A DNA stretch of 6,561 nucleotides, from assembly GCA_015487535.1 (NCBI GenBank), contig WFPN01000246.1, positions 1 through 6,561 on the forward strand. The letters run 5' to 3'. The stretch's first letter is position 1; each line of letters begins with the position of its first letter. Positions 1 through 3,633 of the stretch are shown in pieces. This stretch comes from Aquificaceae bacterium. Lineage in GTDB: Bacteria > Aquificota > Aquificia > Aquificales > Aquificaceae. A model generated the notes under the pieces. That model was given only the letters and a program-made list of their open reading frames with translations. It was not told where the DNA came from and did not search any database. The translations under genes were made by a program, and so were the position numbers.

Positions 1-1229
1 TCTTTACCGTATCCGGTAACGCCTACACCAAGAACCTTGGCATCCCCAATCCTCTCCCTGATCTTTCTAAACAGATACTTGGCATCCTCGATCGGATTGC
101 CCTTGCTGAGTGTATAGACAGAGAACAGAACCTCTTTGTCTTTCGATAGACAGACCGCTTTTGCGGTTGTGGAGCCAAAATCACAACCTATAACCACCTC
201 GTCTATATCTCCCTCGTAGGGCTTTCTGTTCCTGTAAGCGAAGACCTGCGGCTCGTACTCTTCCCTGAACTTTTCAAGCTCCTCCCTCGTTTCCCAGAGG
301 CCCCTCCTTCCTTCCTTCTTCTTCTGTTCGTGCTGGCCTTCCTCTACCCACCATCTAAGCTTGTCCTTGCCCGCATAGAGTCCAGATGTCTCAGGTTCGC
401 TCATAGCGGTTAGCGCGCACCCGAGGGAGGCGTAGTAGAGGGCGTTCTCGGGAACTATTACGAGCTCCTCGGGAGACTTACCCTCAGGTATGGGCACTCC
501 TCTCTCCTCCCAGAGCCTCGAAAGGTGATGCCTCCAAGCCTCCTGAAGCCCCTTGAAGAACAGGTTGGGGCCTCCAAGGAGCAGGACCTCTGGCCTCGGC
601 GTGTTTCCCTTTGTAAGGACCGCGAGGTTCTGATAGACCACAGCCTCAAACAGGCTCGCTATTATCTCCTCAACGGGCACCCCGGCCTTAACCAGGGTGT
701 TCACGTCAGCTTCCGCAAATATACCGCACTTCGAGCTTACCTTGTGGAGCTGGTAGCCCAGGTATCCCATCTGGGAGAGCTTCTCCGGAGATATTCCCAG
801 CTTTCTAGCACTCTTTTCTATGAACGTTCCAGTCCCCCCTGCGCAGGCGCTCTGCATGAAGACCTGACGGGTTTTCTTGTCTCCCTCCCCGTGGAAGAAT
901 ATGGTCTTCATGTCCTCACCGCCTATCTCGGATACAAACCTCACATTCGGATGGAGTTTCTCAACCGCCGTAGATACTGCCACAACCTCCTGAACGAACC
1001 GTGCACCTATCAGCTCACCAATGAGGCCTCCTCCGGAACCTGTTATATAAACCCTGTCCCTTCCGGCCGTAAAACCGTGCTCCTCTTCTAACCTTTCTAA
1101 GAACTCAAGAACCTTCTCAGCCTGTTTTGTGTTGTGGCGCTCGTAGTTTTTGGCGATTATCTCGCCCTTTTCATCTATCAGAACGTACTTACATGTAGTA
1201 GATCCCACATCCAGACCGAGGGTTAGCAT
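1..1229 (-). CDS. BadF/BcrA-type acyl-CoA dehydratase activator, tandem ASKHA ATPase (3' end missing)
   Basis: This is an ATP-dependent activator of the HgdC/BcrA/BcrD family (COG1924). Known members are cytoplasmic [4Fe-4S] ATPases that push one electron at very low potential into a dehydratase or reductase. 409 residues are visible; the C-terminus lies beyond base 1. Domain 1 (about 1-275) opens with the phosphate loop LGLDVGSTTCKYVLID. It has VYITGSGGG near 60-68, EIGGED at 101-106, and CAGGTGTFIEKSARKLGI from C129. SSKCGIFAEAD places C168 39 residues further on, the same spacing as the two cluster ligands of HgdC, so a dimer-bridging cluster is likely. A charged linker (about 285-340) leads to a second ASKHA domain, with IGCDFGSTTAKAVCL at 347-361 and GVGVTGYGK at 401-409. 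The start ATG (1229-1227) follows GGAGGT (1240-1235) with 5 bases between. It lies 218 bases downstream of the HgdB-like gene, its likely partner. Family assignment is firm; the physiological substrate is unknown. Confidence 0.93.
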   Translation of the reverse strand, partial: MLTLGLDVGSTTCKYVLIDEKGEIIAKNYERHNTKQAEKVLEFLERLEEEHGFTAGRDRVYITGSGGGLIGELIGARFVQEVVAVSTAVEKLHPNVRFVSEIGGEDMKTIFFHGEGDKKTRQVFMQSACAGGTGTFIEKSARKLGISPEKLSQMGYLGYQLHKVSSKCGIFAEADVNTLVKAGVPVEEIIASLFEAVVYQNLAVLTKGNTPRPEVLLLGGPNLFFKGLQEAWRHHLSRLWEERGVPIPEGKSPEELVIVPENALYYASLGCALTAMSEPETSGLYAGKDKLRWWVEEGQHEQKKKEGRRGLWETREELEKFREEYEPQVFAYRNRKPYEGDIDEVVIGCDFGSTTAKAVCLSKDKEVLFSVYTLSKGNPIEDAKYLFRKIRERIGDAKVLGVGVTGYGK

Positions 1230-1255
1230 CTCAGACCTCCCGTAAAATATCATTA

Positions 1256-1360
1256 GTGCTGAAGAAGTATTGGGCTGAGGCTTTCAGAAACTTTGGAGTA
1301 GGTTTGACCGCTGTACTAATTGGCTCTATATTGCTTAGAGGAGGAAAGGATGACAAATGA
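1256..1360 (+). CDS. small single-pass membrane protein, first of a coupled pair
   Basis: This frame codes for 34 residues and is not recognised as a named family. It begins MLKKYWAEAFRNFGVGLTAV. The layout is a short basic/aromatic amphipathic N-terminus (KKYW, then R11), a hydrophobic helix at about 13-27 (ending in LIGSILL) and a polar charged tail RGGKDDK. That pattern suits a single-pass inner-membrane microprotein. Its stop TGA (1358-1360) overlaps the start of the next small gene in ATGACAAATGA, an arrangement typical of translational coupling. The weak point is the start: GTG at 1256 is the only ATG, GTG or TTG after the in-frame stops at 1196-1201, and no Shine-Dalgarno site is seen ahead of it. 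Codons (AAG, AGA, GAG, GGA) fit the neighbours better than those of the opposite-strand frame. It lies opposite the gap between the HgdB-like and activator genes. The function is unknown. Confidence 0.6.
   Translation: MLKKYWAEAFRNFGVGLTAVLIGSILLRGGKDDK
1337..1344 (+). promoter_or_regulatory. ribosome binding site of the second small membrane protein
   Basis: AGAGGAGG ends 5 bases before the ATG at 1350. It is the strongest evidence that the tiny plus-strand frame is translated. It lies inside the 3' end of the first small gene, so ribosomes finishing that gene could start the second. Confidence 0.7.
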
Positions 1361-1451
1361 CCAGATGATAATACTCCTCTCAATTCTAGGTGTTCTGGGG
1401 CTCCTAGCAGGTTACTTTGTGACCACACGCCTCTTCGGAGAGTCACGTTAA
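1350..1451 (+). CDS. small single-pass membrane protein, second of a coupled pair
   Basis: This frame codes for 33 residues starting MTNDQMIILLSILGVLGLLA. A short polar, acidic N-terminus is followed by one strongly hydrophobic helix at about 6-24, then a basic tail (TTRLFGESR). By the positive-inside rule the C-terminus would face the cytoplasm. No named family is recognised and no cofactor motif is visible. The start ATG has an excellent ribosome binding site (GGAGG, 1340-1344) and overlaps the end of the upstream small gene by 11 bases. The stop TAA (1449-1451) interlocks with the TAA of the convergent HgdB-like gene: both are read from the four bases TTAA at 1448-1451. The pair may form a small membrane complex or tether something to the membrane, but that is a guess. 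The start signal and hydrophobicity make it a likely gene despite its size. Confidence 0.68.
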   Translation: MTNDQMIILLSILGVLGLLAGYFVTTRLFGESR

Positions 1452-2950
1452 ACCCTCCCCATCAGCTTTGCAATGTGCACAACGTAGTTGGCGGACGTTC
1501 CCGCGTAGCCGTAGTGTGGGATCTTGTACATAGCTTTTTTTAGCTCAGGGTGGTCTTCCTCGTAGTTTCTTATATCCTCCACGGTCAGCCCGGTTCTTTC
1601 TAGTGCCTCCTCAAACTCCCTCTGGGCGCGCTTCTTTGCCTCCGTGAGTATCATCTGACATCTCGAGAGGGCATGAACCTCCGCATCTCCCTTGACCTCG
1701 ATCGGGGCGTATAGAAGGTCTGGATGTTTCCCGAGTACTGCCTGCATCGCTCCTATGGACATGGTATTAGGCATACACCCGTAGGGTGAGAGCTCGCAGA
1801 TCATGTGGGCGTGTTTGTTCAGATGTGCATAGAGGGCCTTTCCTATCAGCATGAAGCCCTCACCACCGGCGAGGAAGTGATGGAAGTAAGGCCTTGCGAG
1901 CCTCCTGAGTTCCTCCTGGGGAGGGAGAGGGTTAGGTATGTTGTTCAGGGCTTTCCTCAATCTGTTGTAAGTGTAGTGGTACAGTCCAAGGAGGAGCTTA
2001 ACAACAGCCTTTTTGAGCCAGAACTTATCCACAAACTCCCTGCTCTCTTCCATCCTCCAGAGGCTCATGTATATCAGGTAGTCCATCCAAACCGCTATCG
2101 GGGGAGGTATGACCTCGGCCCCCTCTCTCTCGAGCCATCTCTTTATGTTGTAGTTCCCGTCCCCTTCGTGGGTCTGTAGCCAGAACTCGCCCGTGATCTT
2201 CACCCTCGGCTTTACCCTGAGTCTGTCCACCTCCACCCCGTCCCAAAGCTCCTTAACTTCCTTCAGGGCGTTTGTAAAGTAAGGTGTGGTAACGTGCCAC
2301 AGAAGGGATCCGAGCTTTTTGCCCTTCTGGGGTCTTTCCTTTAACCTCTGGTACAGGAGCTCTATGCTGTCTTTAAGGACCCTATCGGTTTCCCCTGGAA
2401 CCACCTCGTAAGGACGGGTCGCGTACTCAATATCCGTAAGTAGATCGCCCAGGAACATCGAGTAGATCAGGCCGAAGGTCAGGGGCATGGTTATCTCAAT
2501 ACCACCCTCGTTCTGCTCCATCTGGAGGAGGTCAAGTAGGAACATCCTGAAGTCCTTGAAGTCGAGGTTCTCGAGGACTCTCTCGTAGGATTCGTGATAC
2601 TGGCCGAACCTGCAGGGACCGCAGGCCCCTATGGTCACGAAGGCGTAGCCTTCCTTTACCTTATCTTTACCTTCTTTCTCGCTCTTTTCCTTCAAAAACC
2701 TTGCGAGGTTGCCCGCGGTGAAGGTGGTGGGACAGCAGGCGCCCGTGTCTATAAGCTCCTTCCCTATGTCCAGGTCCCTTCTCTCTATCTGCGGCAGGGG
2801 TTCGGCCTTGTAGCCCGCGTTCTCCAGGGCTCCTTGGATGAGCCTTTCATGTTTCCATGTGAGGCCTCCGTAAACGATCGTGACCTTGTCCCTTTCCTCC
2901 CTCTTTATGGGACGGGGCCTGTAGGCCCTATACTCCTGAACTACCTCCAT
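1448..2950 (-). CDS. HgdB-like/COG3581-type cysteine-rich protein, partner of the activator
   Basis: This 500-residue cytoplasmic protein resembles the last module of the large acyl-CoA dehydratase activases (COG3581, related to the HgdB/FldC/BcrC fold). Recognisable motifs, with rough positions, are DTGACCPTTFTAGNLARFL (68-86), TIGACGPCRFGQYHESYERV (106-125), CELSPYGCMPNTMSIGAMQA (385-404) and EVHALSRCQMILTEAKKR (424-441). The seven cysteines (72, 73, 110, 113, 385, 392, 431) all fall in these motifs, so iron-sulfur binding is likely. No membrane segment is seen. The start is taken as ATG 2950, because GGAGGTGA (2963-2956) is 5 bases ahead. A GTG at 2959 in the same frame would add three residues but overlaps that site. 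The gene overlaps tetR by 23 bases, so the two are surely co-transcribed. With the downstream activator it probably makes an ATP-driven low-potential reductase system. Its substrate cannot be told from sequence. Confidence 0.88.
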   Translation of the reverse strand: MEVVQEYRAYRPRPIKREERDKVTIVYGGLTWKHERLIQGALENAGYKAEPLPQIERRDLDIGKELIDTGACCPTTFTAGNLARFLKEKSEKEGKDKVKEGYAFVTIGACGPCRFGQYHESYERVLENLDFKDFRMFLLDLLQMEQNEGGIEITMPLTFGLIYSMFLGDLLTDIEYATRPYEVVPGETDRVLKDSIELLYQRLKERPQKGKKLGSLLWHVTTPYFTNALKEVKELWDGVEVDRLRVKPRVKITGEFWLQTHEGDGNYNIKRWLEREGAEVIPPPIAVWMDYLIYMSLWRMEESREFVDKFWLKKAVVKLLLGLYHYTYNRLRKALNNIPNPLPPQEELRRLARPYFHHFLAGGEGFMLIGKALYAHLNKHAHMICELSPYGCMPNTMSIGAMQAVLGKHPDLLYAPIEVKGDAEVHALSRCQMILTEAKKRAQREFEEALERTGLTVEDIRNYEEDHPELKKAMYKIPHYGYAGTSANYVVHIAKLMGRV

Positions 2951-3527
2951 GGCTCTCACCTCCCGCTGGTTTCCACACTCCTCTCATTCCAAGCTCAATT
3001 ATCTCTTCGGCCACAGAATATGTATCTACCCCCTCCTTATCAAGAAGGCTCAGAATTATCTCCTTCAAAGCCCCCAGGATACCCCTAGCTATGAGAGACG
3101 TATCGCACTCCCTTATTATCCCCATATCTATACCGAGCCTTAATGAATGCTCTATCAGGTTTGCTATCTCCTCGAAGAACTCGTCTATAACCCTAAACAG
3201 CTCGGGATCACTGTTCCTCTGGAGTACGATCCTCGCGAGCTCTCTCTCCTCGAGGGCGAACTCCACAACCCTTTCCACGTTCTCCACCACCTGTTCGACC
3301 GGATCCCTGGAGAGATCCACGACCCTTATCCTCTCCTTGAGCTCTTCCACAACCTCTTTGAGGAGTTCTTTGAGAATTTCCTCCTTGCTCTTGAAGTAAA
3401 GGTAGAAGGTTCCCCTTGCGACTCCGGCCTCGTCGATTATGTGGGCTATCTGGGCGTTGTGGTATCCCTTCTTTGAAAAAACCCTCTTGGCGGCCTCTAT
3501 AAGCCTCCCCCTGGTCTGAACTGACAT
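2928..3527 (-). CDS. TetR/AcrR-family transcriptional regulator
   Basis: This is a 199-residue, normal-length TetR-type DNA-binding dimer. The N-terminal HTH domain (about 5-50) is clear: RGRLIEAAKRVFSKKGY, then IAHIIDEAGVARGTFYLYF with the usual FYLYFKSKEEIL turn (41-52). The rest (55-185) is all-helical and acidic, the ligand-binding and dimerisation part. It has no cysteine-sensor pattern, only C141. The last residues (KPAGGESHGGSSGV) are Gly/Ser-rich and coincide with the overlap onto the next gene, so they are probably a disordered extension. It is the first gene of the minus-strand set and divergent from the beta-propeller/AAA gene. A perfect palindrome covers its own start codon, which points to autoregulation. 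No ribosome binding site is visible ahead of ATG 3527, so a short or leaderless mRNA is possible. TetR proteins next to acyl-CoA enzymes often sense acyl-CoAs; here that is inference. Confidence 0.93.
   Translation of the reverse strand: MSVQTRGRLIEAAKRVFSKKGYHNAQIAHIIDEAGVARGTFYLYFKSKEEILKELLKEVVEELKERIRVVDLSRDPVEQVVENVERVVEFALEERELARIVLQRNSDPELFRVIDEFFEEIANLIEHSLRLGIDMGIIRECDTSLIARGILGALKEIILSLLDKEGVDTYSVAEEIIELGMRGVWKPAGGESHGGSSGV
2956..2963 (-). promoter_or_regulatory. Shine-Dalgarno site that fixes the start of the HgdB-like gene
   Basis: Read on the minus strand this is GGAGGTGA, an almost complete match to the 16S tail, 5 bases before ATG 2950. It contains the alternative GTG (2959-2957), which makes that GTG an unlikely start. 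It sits inside the last codons of tetR, coupling the two genes. Confidence 0.8.
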
Positions 3528-3533
3528 GTCAGT
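3520..3533. promoter_or_regulatory. candidate TetR operator, perfect 14-bp palindrome
   Basis: ACTGACATGTCAGT is identical on both strands. It covers the tetR start codon (3527-3525) exactly at its centre. TetR dimers bind palindromes of roughly this size, and the position would block transcription start or elongation of tetR and the enzyme genes. Binding is inferred from position and symmetry only. Confidence 0.6.
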
Positions 3534-3537
3534 CTAA
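3526..3537 (+). repeat. 12-bp direct repeat, copy 1 (possible regulator site)
   Basis: ATGTCAGTCTAA matches ATGTGTGTCTAA at 3583-3594 in 10 of 12 positions, same orientation, 57 bases apart. This copy overlaps the right half of the tetR-start palindrome. It may be a shared half-site for the TetR protein. Confidence 0.42.
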
Positions 3538-3543
3538 TTGAAG

Positions 3544-3549
3544 ATTATA
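3544..3549 (-). promoter_or_regulatory. possible -10 element of the tetR operon
   Basis: On the minus strand this reads TATAAT, 16 bases upstream of the tetR ATG. It is a perfect bacterial -10 hexamer, but no convincing -35 lies 16-18 bases further upstream. An alternative A/T-rich element, CATAAAAA, lies at 3573-3566 and would suit an archaeal TATA box with a start near 3543. The choice depends on the domain of the host. Confidence 0.35.
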
Positions 3550-3550
3550 G

Positions 3551-3565
3551 ACGGGCTTTACCCGT
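3551..3565. repeat. inverted repeat in the divergent intergenic region
   Basis: ACGGG-CTTTA-CCCGT is a 5-bp GC-rich stem with a 5-base loop, in otherwise A/T-rich DNA. On the plus strand it is followed by TTTTTA, which looks like a weak terminator, but no plus-strand gene ends here. A second operator, or a block to stray transcription towards the right-hand gene, is possible. Confidence 0.4.
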
Positions 3566-3582
3566 TTTTATGACGTAGCTCA

Positions 3583-3594
3583 ATGTGTGTCTAA
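3583..3594 (+). repeat. 12-bp direct repeat, copy 2 (possible regulator site)
   Basis: ATGTGTGTCTAA is the second copy of the element at 3526-3537. It sits just upstream of the TATA-like box of the large plus-strand gene. A regulator bound here and at the tetR start could control both directions. Confidence 0.4.
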
Positions 3595-3601
3595 AACATA
3601 G

Positions 3602-3608
3602 TTATAAA
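3602..3608 (+). promoter_or_regulatory. TATA-like box for the beta-propeller/AAA gene
   Basis: TTATAAA is centred about 29 bases before ATG 3634 and preceded by A-rich sequence (AAAACATAG). An archaeal TATA box sits about 26 bases ahead of the transcription start, so the start would fall within a few bases of the ATG, giving a leaderless mRNA. That agrees with the lack of any Shine-Dalgarno site here. A bacterial reading as a -10 lacks a good -35. Confidence 0.45.
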
Positions 3609-3633
3609 CTCGCCTTTTGTTTACCATATTCCC

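Noticed and set aside
525..1091. 188-codon plus-strand frame
   Set aside because: Entirely opposite the conserved activator gene, whose ASKHA motifs are unmistakable; the product has no recognisable motif.
1231..1446. 71-codon minus-strand frame filling the gap between the HgdB-like and activator genes
   Set aside because: Its codon use and Ser/Pro/Leu-rich product are unlike the neighbours, and the plus strand has two hydrophobic frames with a better start signal. Kept as an open alternative in the findings.
1805..2179. 124-codon plus-strand frame
   Set aside because: It lies inside the HgdB-like gene on the opposite strand; no ribosome site or domain.
2957..2959. GTG as the start of the HgdB-like gene
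   Set aside because: The GTG is part of the GGAGGTGA ribosome site; ATG 2950 has the right spacing from it.
2594..3088. 164-codon plus-strand frame
   Set aside because: It lies antisense to the N-terminal motifs of the HgdB-like gene and the end of tetR; a shadow of biased codon use.
3551..3570. CRISPR, tRNA or riboswitch in the intergenic region
   Set aside because: Only short dyads are present; there is no repeat-spacer order, cloverleaf or long structured leader in this 106-base region or elsewhere in the window.
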